Shown: positions 27,101 through 35,309 of the stretch, in pieces | Layout of the letters: each line of letters begins with the position of its first letter | Numbering within the stretch: the first letter of the stretch is position 1 | Assembly: GCA_016218045.1 (NCBI GenBank) | Contig: JACRFB010000015.1 | Coordinates: forward strand, 43,837 to 107,836 | From: Ignavibacteriota bacterium | GTDB taxonomy: Bacteria > Bacteroidota > Ignavibacteria > SZUA-365 | DNA: 64,000 nt | Direction: 5' to 3' | Program-made: the position numbers and the translations under genes | The notes under the pieces: generated by a model | Databases searched by the model: none | What the model saw: the letters and a program-made list of their open reading frames with translations, nothing else | Told to the model about the DNA's origin: nothing

Positions 27101-28903
27101 CGCGGAATAGCGTCCCACGCAGGTCGAGTCGAAGGTTTGCGGCGGCAGCGCGCCAGGGGTGGCGACCGCTTCGACGAGGAAGGACGGGGCCTGTCGGCGT
27201 CCGTGCAGCGTGATGTCGAGCGCCTCAACACAGATGCCGAAGTCGGCTGCAACACCGAGCGTGGTGTTGATGTCCACCGGACCGAGCCGTGCCGGCTCGA
27301 ACACCAGGTCGACACTGCCATATGCCGGGACACTCGTGGGCGCCGATGTAAGTGTGATGCCCGCAGGCACGGTGTAGCGCAGCAGCGCGGGTTGTCCATG
27401 CGCGTTGCGCAGCACGACCGTCCGCGAAGGGAGCGGATCAGTGGGGCACGCGTTGATGGTGCCGAAATCCACGTCGTGCACATCGGCGGTGACTGTGGGG
27501 GCGATCCGTGTCCCTGTCAACTTGAAGAAGGCCTGACGTCCGCATGTGCTCGAGTTCATGATGATATTGTCGACGATCACACCGCGCTGTGTCTGATCGG
27601 GGACAAATTCGAAGATCAGTCTGGCGGAATCGCGTCCGGGGATGCTGAGCGGGAACAGTCCCGGATTCTTGAGGATAAATCCCTGGCCTGCCACGGGCGC
27701 GTTCGGGAACACCAGCGGTGAGACGGCGTCGTTGTACAGTGTCACGAAGATGGCGTCCTGTGCCTTCGTTTCGCAGCTCAGCAGCACGGGGGCGCCGAGC
27801 ACTGTCGCAGTCACGTCGCTGCGGCCCACCAGTACTATCACGGGAATCGTGATGTTGCGCGGAATCGAGCCGTTGGATACGAGTGAAATCGAACCGACAT
27901 GTGTGCCCTGGCAGGGTATCGCGGACGCGAGGATGGAAACAAGTAGCGAGTCGTCGCCGCGGCCCGCGTTTTTCGAAAGATTTATCCACGGATCGTTCGC
28001 CGTCACTGTCCAGTCGTAACAGGCGAGGCCGCTGTTGCGGAGGTACAGCTTCTGCGGCGCCGGTGGCGTGCTCTGCACAAAGAACGTGTCGAGTGTGGAG
28101 ACGGTCACAGGGAATTGGCGGCGCACGTAATTTGCGACGACATGTTTGGCCGTGTCCATCACGATCAGCACTGTCGGATTGGTCCCGATCGCGTCACCGG
28201 TCCAGTGCGAGAACACAAAACACGTGTCCGGCGCGGGAAGGTTCTGTGCCGTCAACGTCACGGTGGTGCCGGCCGCATAATCCACCTGATTCGGCGATAT
28301 GGTGATATTGCCGCGACCCGCGGGCGCGATGTCGGCCGTGAGCTTGTAGCGCTGCAGTGCCGGTCCGCCGTACGTGATTGTGACCATGTAGCGGTTTGCC
28401 GAGGTCGGCAGCAGCAACTGCGTCTGCGTGGTCATGTCGATGTCGACGATGCTCGGATCGGGATAGGACGTGATTCGCGCAGCCGTGATACCCGCCTGAA
28501 GCGGCAGCGACCACGAGAAGAAGGTCGCCGACGCGCCAAATGCCCGGCGCACCTGCACTTCGAACTGCTGCGTGATGGGAGGCGCGCTGTAAATGCCGCG
28601 CAGATCCGTGCGCACGCCTGTGAAGAGCAAGGTGGGGAAGCGCAGGTCGGTATCGATCAACCGCGCATCAAATACACCCGGAGGTGTGGGCGGTAGAAGC
28701 GACTCGCCAAGAGCGCCGTCGATGCCGTCCGATGCGGATGAATTGATGCCGACCGTCAGCGTCCTGCTGTGGGCGAGATTGTCGTACACGGTGATCGACG
28801 TGCGGATGTCCTGTGAAAACAACGCCGGCGTGGCGAGCAGGAACACGGTGCACATCAACAGCGCCGGATACGCAATCAGGGGGCGTCGGGATCTGCTGGG
28901 CAT
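24146..28903 (-). CDS. Giant secreted choice-of-anchor-D repeat protein with type IX sorting domain
   Basis: 1585 residues. A signal peptide (LIAYPALLMCTVFLLATPALFS) is followed by many beta-sandwich modules of about 110 residues in the HYDIN/ASPM (choice-of-anchor-D) style, each with phrases such as VDFGTINACP, LDFGSIVNCGP and IDLGDITVCPSG and one or two Cys. A cohesin-like segment precedes the end. The last 80 residues (HDRLGNRVVTVFSG ... LPSGLYLISL ... QKFIVAR) are a type IX sorting domain, so it is probably exported and attached at the cell surface. GAGG stands six bases before the ATG at 28903. A structural or adhesive role is inferred only. Confidence 0.88.
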   Translation of the reverse strand: MPSRSRRPLIAYPALLMCTVFLLATPALFSQDIRTSITVYDNLAHSRTLTVGINSSASDGIDGALGESLLPPTPPGVFDARLIDTDLRFPTLLFTGVRTDLRGIYSAPPITQQFEVQVRRAFGASATFFSWSLPLQAGITAARITSYPDPSIVDIDMTTQTQLLLPTSANRYMVTITYGGPALQRYKLTADIAPAGRGNITISPNQVDYAAGTTVTLTAQNLPAPDTCFVFSHWTGDAIGTNPTVLIVMDTAKHVVANYVRRQFPVTVSTLDTFFVQSTPPAPQKLYLRNSGLACYDWTVTANDPWINLSKNAGRGDDSLLVSILASAIPCQGTHVGSISLVSNGSIPRNITIPVIVLVGRSDVTATVLGAPVLLSCETKAQDAIFVTLYNDAVSPLVFPNAPVAGQGFILKNPGLFPLSIPGRDSARLIFEFVPDQTQRGVIVDNIIMNSSTCGRQAFFKLTGTRIAPTVTADVHDVDFGTINACPTDPLPSRTVVLRNAHGQPALLRYTVPAGITLTSAPTSVPAYGSVDLVFEPARLGPVDINTTLGVAADFGICVEALDITLHGRRQAPSFLVEAVATPGALPPQTFDSTCVGRYSAPKGIRVSNNGSAPLNFTLAIAAPFELDGFASTFALQPGENRIVDVRFHPTAPGVFSQPFTITADQCALTSSVTLEGSTYEQQILQAVLTPSLLSLANCETDGKILLTVTNTGSQAAVFTELPPLPSGFAWDSTLTLPVIIAPGGSSPLATMITFTPPAGQSGTFGGSVSWYGDPCGTSVYFTLAGERIVPSAALSPRSLDFGSIVNCGPTTLPVVKTVTFTNASPLPVTFTLEAPTNSYRLLIGPVDFPSQGVTVLPATAQDFSIAALPGSGGRFNDSLLVRIFAGASNACSETKVLPLSGEKFTPAFALLVKPNQPEFDNVCVGTAVTCTWEVVNSGDKRLTVTSPGFDAASPFSLPSLPFSVTLAPGEKSDLPIRFRPAAEGSFSAPVVFTQDACPGELTLTVQGTAIQPLFDITAVVPAQQISILSCEPSLSRQFRATVANTGTSPVTIADGSIPPEGFVYDPPGQFPFTLMPGGTRDVVLRFAPPAPGAYGGLVRLFSAPCRGEATFSVGARLLKTDFAVSPQEIDLGDITVCPSGTIRDADLEKLMREVTFRNTGEVALSVEAVIKPASTTPALQIVSPAGSPFLVNANMIQKVAVSVVTPIDSTLERLSASLELTIRRSDTSSCPPEVVAVPFTARIRRTNFAFLQDSVSTLVTCAAQPVTVYATLHNKGNAPASFRFAIDGSPAFALVDSLSEISLAPGQLKDVPVVYTPDTTGGSSAILIARDLMCGAEAHVHLDVTVKRSTLQLACNKNAGISPQQQVRPGDQFIIPIYLSDEIACAGNPLEVSFRMTFDVHNLSPVAFRTATGAATIRRIDPGTIEVSIAADKFLAGELGLLVMEVLVGKDKQYQYAIQNPAVRPDVGGVLLDQSCSGTLQVRPRLGVSTWRELGISQLSPPRPNVTEGNGGTTHIDFELGRDAYVELAIHDRLGNRVVTVFSGSLSRGIHSMEHQVSALPSGLYLISLNTGSEFLTQKFIVAR

Positions 28904-29019
28904 AAATTACCTCATAACCTATTGGATATGAATAGACTACCAGCATCAATTTAAGTACTGAATGAGAAAAATCCAGTAAATCGCGAAAAAAAATTGAAAA
29001 AATTTCGCTAATACGGATT

Positions 29020-29041
29020 AATAAGATGCGTTAGTCTTATT
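29020..29041 (-). terminator. Hairpin at the end of rluE
   Basis: AATAAGA (29020-29026) pairs with TCTTATT (29035-29041), overlapping the rluE stop codon. A T-rich stretch follows some 15-40 bases later on the minus strand. The surrounding 28904-29039 is notably A+T-rich and also holds the upstream region of the 1585-residue gene; no promoter there is convincing. Confidence 0.35.
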
Positions 29042-29627
29042 ATTTGCGGCCCGGATCCCGGTCCGAATTAAAAAGGATTACTTTGTCTTTAATATCGAGC
29101 ACTCTCCATGTGCCGTACTCGAGTGTATTCAACGTCAGTCGGCCTATGGCGACACGTATGAGCCGCAGAGTAGGGTGTCCTACCGCGGCGGTCATTCGCC
29201 GCACCTGCCGATTCTTTCCCTCGTGCAGGCGCAGTTCAATCCAGGTTGTCGGTATTGATGCGCGGAAGCGAATCGGCGGCAGGCGATCCGGTATCTGCGG
29301 AACGGGATGGAGCAGGCGCGCGCTGCACGGCAGAGTCTGTCTGCCCTGGATAATCACGCCTTTTCTCAGACGTTCCAACGCGTCTTCGCCGGGCGTCCCT
29401 TCCACCTGCGCGTAATAGGTTCGTTCGTGACCGTGTTCGGGATGCAGAAGCCGTGTGTTGAGGCCTGCCTCGTCGCTCAGAAGAAGCAACCCTTCGGAGT
29501 CGGCATCGAGACGCCCCAGCGGATACACACCCGGCGGGAATCCGAACTCGGCCAATGTTCGATGTCCCGTGCCTTCGTCCGTAAACTGCGACAGCACACC
29601 GTATGGTTTGTGAAAGGCAATCAGCAT
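29040..29627 (-). CDS. rluE: 23S rRNA pseudouridine synthase, RluE-type
   Basis: 195-residue enzyme without an S4 domain. The catalytic Asp is in YPLGRLDADSEGLLLLSD; the C-terminal IELRLHEGKNRQVRRMTAAV is also diagnostic of the RsuA/RluB/E/F group. Its length and the missing S4 domain fit RluE (position 2457 in Escherichia coli numbering). It stands alone between repeat array and A+T-rich spacer. Confidence 0.85.
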   Translation of the reverse strand: MLIAFHKPYGVLSQFTDEGTGHRTLAEFGFPPGVYPLGRLDADSEGLLLLSDEAGLNTRLLHPEHGHERTYYAQVEGTPGEDALERLRKGVIIQGRQTLPCSARLLHPVPQIPDRLPPIRFRASIPTTWIELRLHEGKNRQVRRMTAAVGHPTLRLIRVAIGRLTLNTLEYGTWRVLDIKDKVILFNSDRDPGRK

Positions 29628-29662
29628 GGATCTCGATACAAGGTAGCATCTTGAATCGAGAA

Positions 29663-29739
29663 CGTAAAGGCGTGAAGAGGTAAAGAGGTAAAGGCACGGG
29701 TATTACCCCTTTACGCCTTTACCTCTTTACCCCTTTACG
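29663..29739. repeat. Inverted arms of GTAAAGAGGTAAAGG-type words
   Basis: Left arm 29663-29695 (CGTAAAGGCGTGAAGAGG and following GTAAAGG words), 12-base centre, right arm 29706-29739 (CCCTTTACGCCTTTACC and following words). The two arms are reverse complements with small differences and could fold into a long hairpin. It ends six bases beyond the stop codon of the DUF1501 gene, whose terminator it could be. Confidence 0.8.
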
Positions 29740-29744
29740 ATACG

Positions 29745-31319
29745 TTATCGCGCCAGCACCATGCTTCGTGATTCGGCAAATCCTGCCGCCGTGAGGCGGT
29801 ACGTGTACACGCCGTTCGGAAGGCTCGCCGCGTCGAAGATTGTGTGATGTGTGCCGGCCGGAACGCTGGCTTCGACGAGTGTTGCCACAACACGGCCTCG
29901 TGTGTCGTACACACGGAGCACCACATCCGTCGCGCGCGGAACGGTGAAGCGGATGTTTGTGGCCGGATGAAACGGATTCGGGTAATTCTGCGCGAGATGG
30001 AAACCGCTCGCCAGACCTGCTGCCTCCGCGCTGCTTGTACCCCCTCGGATGATGGGCACCTGCGTGTACTCCTTGAACAACGCGGCCTGTGTTTCGGACG
30101 GCGAGGTTTCGAACCACTGCGAGAGCAGTGATGCATATACCTGACGGTAATCGTGCTGCAGCTTCAGATTGCCGTTGTCGAGAGTTGTGAGCGACGGATT
30201 GCTGCCGATGATTCCGCCCAGTACTTTGCTGCCGAAAACGAGTACCGGGGCGGCGGTCCCGTGATCCGTTCCGTCGCTGGCGTTCGATTGTACACGCCGC
30301 CCGAATTCAGAAAAGGTCATCGAGACGACGCGGTCGGCCACACCGTTCGCGGCAAGATCGGAATGGAAGGCCGACACCGCCTCCGACAGCCGTCCGAGCA
30401 GTGTTGCATGCGTGCCCGTCGTTGTGTCGGTCGCAACCTGCGCCGCGTGTGTATCAAAACCTCCGAGTGTGACGATGTAGATGGGTGTGCGTAGTCCGCC
30501 GGCCACGAGCCGTGCCACGATCTTGAGCTGATCCGCGAGTGTGTTCTGCGTGGGATATGTGGCCTTGTTCTGCGCCTTGTCGGCCGCGGTCTTGATTGCG
30601 GTCGAATACTGCTGCGACTCGAGCTGCACCCCGCGTATGTATTCGAGTTCCTTGCCGGCCGGACCCGCGGGCGGATCGTCGAGGCCGCCCGGTTTCCCGC
30701 CGTTGACAAGCGCGTAAAAGGTGCTCGGATCGGTGATGGCAATGCCGAGCATCTGCGCCGAGCCTTGAAGCGCGGGGGATACCACGGCGCCGATCTGTAT
30801 CGCAAGCGGATCGGGCATCTGTGCATTCGGATATCCCGTGGGGTATCCGGGGAATTCGCCGTCGAGGTAGCGGCCCAGCCATCCGTCGCGCAGATATTGG
30901 TTGTAATCGGATCCGGTCAGCCAGATGTCCGTGGCGCGGAAATGTGACAGGTTTGGATTCGGATAACAGACACCCTGCACGACGGCCATCTGCCCGTTCT
31001 GGTACATGGTGTGTGCCGCGCTCATCGCGGGATGTAAACCCGTGCCCGGCTTCAGCACCAGGGCCTTGCTCTCGGGGATGGCGATATTCGCGCGCAGCGA
31101 TTGATAACTCGCATACTGATCGAGCGGAAGCACGGTGTTGATGCCGTCGTTCCCGCCCGAGAGCTGTATGAGCACGAGCACACGGTCGGTTTCCGCGGCC
31201 GTGCGGAGGAAACTCTCGAGTCCGGTACGCCGGCTGTAGGCGTTGATCGGGAGTCCGTTGAGGACGAAGGGAACCGTGACGGCGGGCCCGACGCGTTTGA
31301 TAAAATCTCTGCGTTTCAT
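29745..31319 (-). CDS. DUF1501 protein with Tat-like signal and type IX sorting domain
   Basis: 524 residues from ATG 31319, which has GAGGAGG upstream. The N-terminus MKRRDFIKRVGPAV resembles a twin-arginine signal. DUF1501 (sulfatase-like alkaline-phosphatase fold) features include VLIQLSGGNDGINTVLP, FRATDIWLTGS, TLGGFDTHAAQ and VVSMTFSEFGRRVQSNAS followed by DHGTAAPVLVFG. The last 85 residues contain NYPNPFHPATNIRF and end in SMVLAR, a type IX sorting domain. It follows the DUF1800 gene by 13 bp. The pair is common in Bacteroidota and Planctomycetota; the function of the pair is not established. Confidence 0.9.
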   Translation of the reverse strand: MKRRDFIKRVGPAVTVPFVLNGLPINAYSRRTGLESFLRTAAETDRVLVLIQLSGGNDGINTVLPLDQYASYQSLRANIAIPESKALVLKPGTGLHPAMSAAHTMYQNGQMAVVQGVCYPNPNLSHFRATDIWLTGSDYNQYLRDGWLGRYLDGEFPGYPTGYPNAQMPDPLAIQIGAVVSPALQGSAQMLGIAITDPSTFYALVNGGKPGGLDDPPAGPAGKELEYIRGVQLESQQYSTAIKTAADKAQNKATYPTQNTLADQLKIVARLVAGGLRTPIYIVTLGGFDTHAAQVATDTTTGTHATLLGRLSEAVSAFHSDLAANGVADRVVSMTFSEFGRRVQSNASDGTDHGTAAPVLVFGSKVLGGIIGSNPSLTTLDNGNLKLQHDYRQVYASLLSQWFETSPSETQAALFKEYTQVPIIRGGTSSAEAAGLASGFHLAQNYPNPFHPATNIRFTVPRATDVVLRVYDTRGRVVATLVEASVPAGTHHTIFDAASLPNGVYTYRLTAAGFAESRSMVLAR

Positions 31320-31332
31320 GTTCCGTCCTCCT

Positions 31333-33054
31333 CTACATGAGCTGATATTCTGCGAGACGCAGAAGGAATTTGTACAGGGCGGCCAGCTTGCTCTGCACGG
31401 CCAGGCGTTTTGCCGTATTGGTGGGATCCGCAATGTAATCGTTCCATTCCACGGTCCATTCGTAGTCGGGCAATCCCGGCAGCAGCACATCGGTCAGGAT
31501 GAACTCCTTCTGTTTTGACGTGAGCTGCAGTGCATACAGAAAGTCCGAGGTCTCACTGATCAGTACACGCGGATCGGAGGGATCGGAGACGCGTTTTGCG
31601 AGCGCGATCACGTCGGCCTGTATCCTGATGCCGCCGGCCCGGAAGCTGTCGATCAGCGAATCGGAGAATCCGCCACGGTAGGGCAGCGTCGCGGAATTGA
31701 TCCACAGCTCTGCGAACTGCGGCACCTGGTAATACGCCGGCCAGCCCGCGACGCTGGGCGGATCGAAGATGTCCATCTGCAGCATGCTCGATGCGACCAG
31801 CAGGGATGCGCGCACGTTCAGCGCTTGGAGCTGGTCCTGCGCCGGAGTCACAAGGGTGATGTCGTGCTGTCGCAGCGCGCCGATGATGAAGTCCACCGGG
31901 TGTTTGATCGCGCAGCCCAACGCGGCGTCGCTGTGAAAATGCGCGCTTTTCAACAGTGCCTCGAGCACGGGACGCACATCCCAATTGCTCGAACGCAGCA
32001 GCGCCGCCATCGGCTCGATCACGTTCGTCTCGATCTCGGCGCTGATGTCGTAATACACAAAATACCTGTACAGCTTGCGGCAGATGAAACGCGCCGTTTC
32101 ATTCTGCGCGAATATCATGTCGAGCAGGGCGTCGAGTTCCTTGGCGCCGTCGCCGCCCGTCTCGCCTTTGATGATCGTGTTTTGATAGGCCGACGAAAAG
32201 GTCTTGTCTCCCGTATCGTGCAGCGACGACGAGAAACTGCTGCTGCCTGTGAGGCGGTTCACACGCCAGCCGGTCAACACGCGGGCCGCCTGCTGTACGT
32301 CGTGTTCGGTGTAGAAGGTGTAATTGCCTGCGGCGATTTCCGGTCCCTTGCCGATCGTGAAAAGTTCCTGCAGTTCGCGCGCGTAATTCTCGTTCGGTTT
32401 CGTTTTGGTGTTGTCGGTGCCGTTGAGGTAAATGAGCATTGCCGGATCGATGGTGATATCGCGCGCCAGCTTCTTGAAATTGCCGAAGGCGTTGTTACGA
32501 AGGAGCATGTTCTGCGCATGGATCAGTTTCGTGTTGTTCACGACGCTGAATTCCGACACGAAGTGATTATGCCAGAAGAGCACCATCTTTTCACGCAGCG
32601 AGAAGCCCTGCGTGTACATGAGGTCGAACCACCAGGTTCGAAGTCCGTTTCTGTAGTAGAAGTCGATCTGCGCCGTGTACTCGCTCCATGCCCAGATGCG
32701 CCGTGTGCTGGTCTGATCTGCCGGATCCGACGGCCCGTACCCGTATGGATCGGGCGGGGCCGGCTGCTGTGCGAACAATGCCGTGACCGCCGCGTCGAGG
32801 GTCATGCCCGCCGCCTGCGCGATCAATTCCCTGGTGGGCGCGAAGGTGGTGCGCCGCAGAAGATGCTCGGCGTGACGCGTATCCCACGGACCGGTGTACG
32901 GTTCCAAACCTGCGGTGGTGCGCAGCCCGCGGGCGCTTGCAACGAAGGCGCCTGGGCGCGCCAATGGTGTGCGTGTTCTCGAACGGAGCGCGGCATCGAG
33001 CCGCTCCAGATCGTCGCCACCCTGCGCGGCGAATGTGTCCCTTTCGGCGTTCAT
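31333..33054 (-). CDS. DUF1800 family protein
   Basis: 573 residues starting MNAERDTFAAQG (ATG 33054, AAGGA upstream). DUF1800 markers are HLLRRTTFAPTRELI, KMVLFWHNHFVSEFS, NENYARELQELFTIGKG and RFICRKLYRYFVYYD, plus a C-terminal helical part with FDPPSVAGWPAYY. No signal peptide is obvious. The gene pairs with the DUF1501 gene downstream and both probably share one promoter in 33055-33302. Biochemical role unknown. Confidence 0.9.
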   Translation of the reverse strand: MNAERDTFAAQGGDDLERLDAALRSRTRTPLARPGAFVASARGLRTTAGLEPYTGPWDTRHAEHLLRRTTFAPTRELIAQAAGMTLDAAVTALFAQQPAPPDPYGYGPSDPADQTSTRRIWAWSEYTAQIDFYYRNGLRTWWFDLMYTQGFSLREKMVLFWHNHFVSEFSVVNNTKLIHAQNMLLRNNAFGNFKKLARDITIDPAMLIYLNGTDNTKTKPNENYARELQELFTIGKGPEIAAGNYTFYTEHDVQQAARVLTGWRVNRLTGSSSFSSSLHDTGDKTFSSAYQNTIIKGETGGDGAKELDALLDMIFAQNETARFICRKLYRYFVYYDISAEIETNVIEPMAALLRSSNWDVRPVLEALLKSAHFHSDAALGCAIKHPVDFIIGALRQHDITLVTPAQDQLQALNVRASLLVASSMLQMDIFDPPSVAGWPAYYQVPQFAELWINSATLPYRGGFSDSLIDSFRAGGIRIQADVIALAKRVSDPSDPRVLISETSDFLYALQLTSKQKEFILTDVLLPGLPDYEWTVEWNDYIADPTNTAKRLAVQSKLAALYKFLLRLAEYQLM

Positions 33055-33302
33055 ACAGCGTCCTTGTGTGTCGTGGCTGGTAATGAGACTGCGAGTGTCT
33101 GAATTTAGTGGATAAGACAGTATGAACATAAAAAGGTTTCATCGGGACAGTGGAAATGTGCCGTGGGGAGCATTTGCCCGGTACTATCATTTGAAGTGTT
33201 TTTCTGTTGGAAATGATTTCAGAGGTTTGCACATTAACAGGTATTTCAAGACGTAATGTCGTTCACACTGGCTCCTGGCCACGCGCACTTGATTGGGATC
33301 AC

Positions 33303-35309
33303 ATGCGTGAAGTAAAAATTCTTATTGTCGAGGATGATCCGTGGACTGTGCGGCTGCTGACCGAGCAGTTGCGAATGATGGATATTACCGCGGTGTTGGC
33401 TGCTCCGGACGGCGCTGCGGCGCTTCGATGCTGCGCCCAGACGCCGCCTGATATCGTGCTGATGGATATCGGGTTGCCCGGAGAGTTCGACGGCATCGAG
33501 ACGGCCTCCCGTGTGAATGAAATCTGTGATGCGGCCGTCGTATTTATTACCGCGTATACGGACAAGGACATGCGTGACCGGGCGGCCCGTTGCAGCCCGT
33601 ACGGGTACCTCCTCAAACCGGTGCTTCGAGAAGAATTGCTGCGGCAGATACACAACACGTTGAAGCAGCGCGACACGGACCGCGGGCTCCGGGACGAATC
33701 CGGAGAACAGCAACAGCAAGTTTCCGCGTTTATAGAGACGTCTGATCAGCCCTGGCGCAACGACAGGCTTCTCGACGCTATCATCAGGCAGTTTCCCAAC
33801 GGAGCTGTCGCGGTTGTGGATGCCGAATACCGGTACCGGCTGATACATGGATCCGAACTCGCGGTGTTGGGATTGAGCGCGGATGATTTTATCGGACGAC
33901 GTATTCAGGATCTGTTTCAGGAGGAAACGGCCACGCCCCTGCTGCGGTTGGTGAGATCGACGCTGCGCGGAGAACCGGGGACGTTGGAGCTTCGATATAG
34001 CGATCGCGACTACCGCTTCCAGTCGATGCCCCTGTCGGATGACACGCAGGGAGTGCGGGCGGTTCTGTTGATGTCGCAGAATGTCACATACCAGAACGAA
34101 TTGCTGGCGGCATCAAAGGTGCATTCAAGGGAACTCGAGGAGCGCGTGCGTGCACGCACGGCGCAGCTCGAGTCCACAGTCTCGTCGCTCCAGCACGAGA
34201 TCCGTCGCCGCAGGGAAGTCGAGCAGGATTTACGCAACGCTCTCGATCTCGCCCGCAGCGAGCAGGAGGAGAATTTCCTTCTTCGACATGCCCTGGAAGG
34301 CACCACGGATGCGGTGGTCCTGTTTCACCCCGATTATACGATCCATTACGCGAACCATGTTGTCGAGTCGGTTGCAGGGAAACCGCGCCGGGAACTTCGC
34401 GGCAACAATCCGGCGGCGCTGTTCCCTCATTTTTCACGCAGCGAGTTGTCGGATATCATGAACGAAGTTCAGGCGTGCGGGGCGTGGTCCGGCGTGATCC
34501 CTCTCATGGACACGCAGGGCAGGCAACGCGTTTTTTCGATTGCTGTGACGGAAGTCCGTGTTCACGCGGACAAAAAGGCGGGATATCTCGGAATCGGCCG
34601 CGACATCACCGATCGCATGGTGGCGGAGGAACGGGAACAGGAGAATGCGTTGTTTGCCGCGCTGGGGAGAATGTCGTCGACCTTCGCCCACGAGATCAAG
34701 ACGCCTTTGACCTCGATCAAGATGAATATCGACATGCTTCGTATGGAGTCCGATGGATCCGCTCGATCGGCGCAATCCTTCGCACTCATCGACAAGGAAC
34801 TGGAGCGCCTCACGACACTGCTGCGTTCAATTCTGGGTGGATTGGGTGGCGGATCCCTGCAGTACTCGGAAGTGCACCTCGACACCTTGGTCGGGGAGGT
34901 TGTTGATGCATGTTCCTCCCAGATCCAGGCAAAACAGGTACGTGTCACTGTTGCCATCCCCGAACTGTGCCTGCGACTGGACGTGGCGCGCATGCGCATC
35001 GCGTTGATGAATCTCGTGTTGAATGCGGTCGAGGCGGTGCCGCCTCAGGGAGAAGTGTTTGTCGAGGCGGAGCGGAATGCTCCGGGCGGCGGGTGTATCC
35101 TTCGTGTGCGGGACAACGGGATGGGACTCCCGAACAACGTCCCGGTGTTCCGTCCCTTCGTCACCACCAAGGAAAATGGCACGGGCATGGGATTGCCGAT
35201 CGCGCGACATCTGGTCGAGCAACAAGGCGGGATTCTGGAACTGGAGCACAGCGACGATTCCGGTACGGTGTTTCGAATCATTCTTCCTTCGTATGGAGAC
35301 GGCGCATGA
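33303..35309 (+). CDS. Sensor histidine kinase with N-terminal receiver and two PAS domains
   Basis: 668 residues from ATG 33303 (MREVKILIVEDDPW); an upstream ATG at 33207 would add 32 residues, and neither has a strong ribosome site. Domains in order: receiver (1-120, phospho-acceptor Asp55 in IVLMDIGLPG), PAS (about 165-265), a coiled coil, a second PAS (about 300-430), HisKA with FAHEIKTPLTSIKM, and HATPase with NLVLNAVEAVP, VRDNGMGLPNN and GTGMGLPIARHLVEQQGG. No transmembrane helix is seen, so it senses inside the cell. It is coupled to the sigma-54 regulator by ATGA overlap, its likely partner. The receiver may be a relay or inhibitory input. Confidence 0.92.
   Translation: MREVKILIVEDDPWTVRLLTEQLRMMDITAVLAAPDGAAALRCCAQTPPDIVLMDIGLPGEFDGIETASRVNEICDAAVVFITAYTDKDMRDRAARCSPYGYLLKPVLREELLRQIHNTLKQRDTDRGLRDESGEQQQQVSAFIETSDQPWRNDRLLDAIIRQFPNGAVAVVDAEYRYRLIHGSELAVLGLSADDFIGRRIQDLFQEETATPLLRLVRSTLRGEPGTLELRYSDRDYRFQSMPLSDDTQGVRAVLLMSQNVTYQNELLAASKVHSRELEERVRARTAQLESTVSSLQHEIRRRREVEQDLRNALDLARSEQEENFLLRHALEGTTDAVVLFHPDYTIHYANHVVESVAGKPRRELRGNNPAALFPHFSRSELSDIMNEVQACGAWSGVIPLMDTQGRQRVFSIAVTEVRVHADKKAGYLGIGRDITDRMVAEEREQENALFAALGRMSSTFAHEIKTPLTSIKMNIDMLRMESDGSARSAQSFALIDKELERLTTLLRSILGGLGGGSLQYSEVHLDTLVGEVVDACSSQIQAKQVRVTVAIPELCLRLDVARMRIALMNLVLNAVEAVPPQGEVFVEAERNAPGGGCILRVRDNGMGLPNNVPVFRPFVTTKENGTGMGLPIARHLVEQQGGILELEHSDDSGTVFRIILPSYGDGA

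Noticed and set aside
33150..33185. Second sigma-54 promoter ahead of the kinase gene
   Set aside because: A GTGGGGAGCATTTGCC stretch looks similar, but the GG-GC spacing is one base short.
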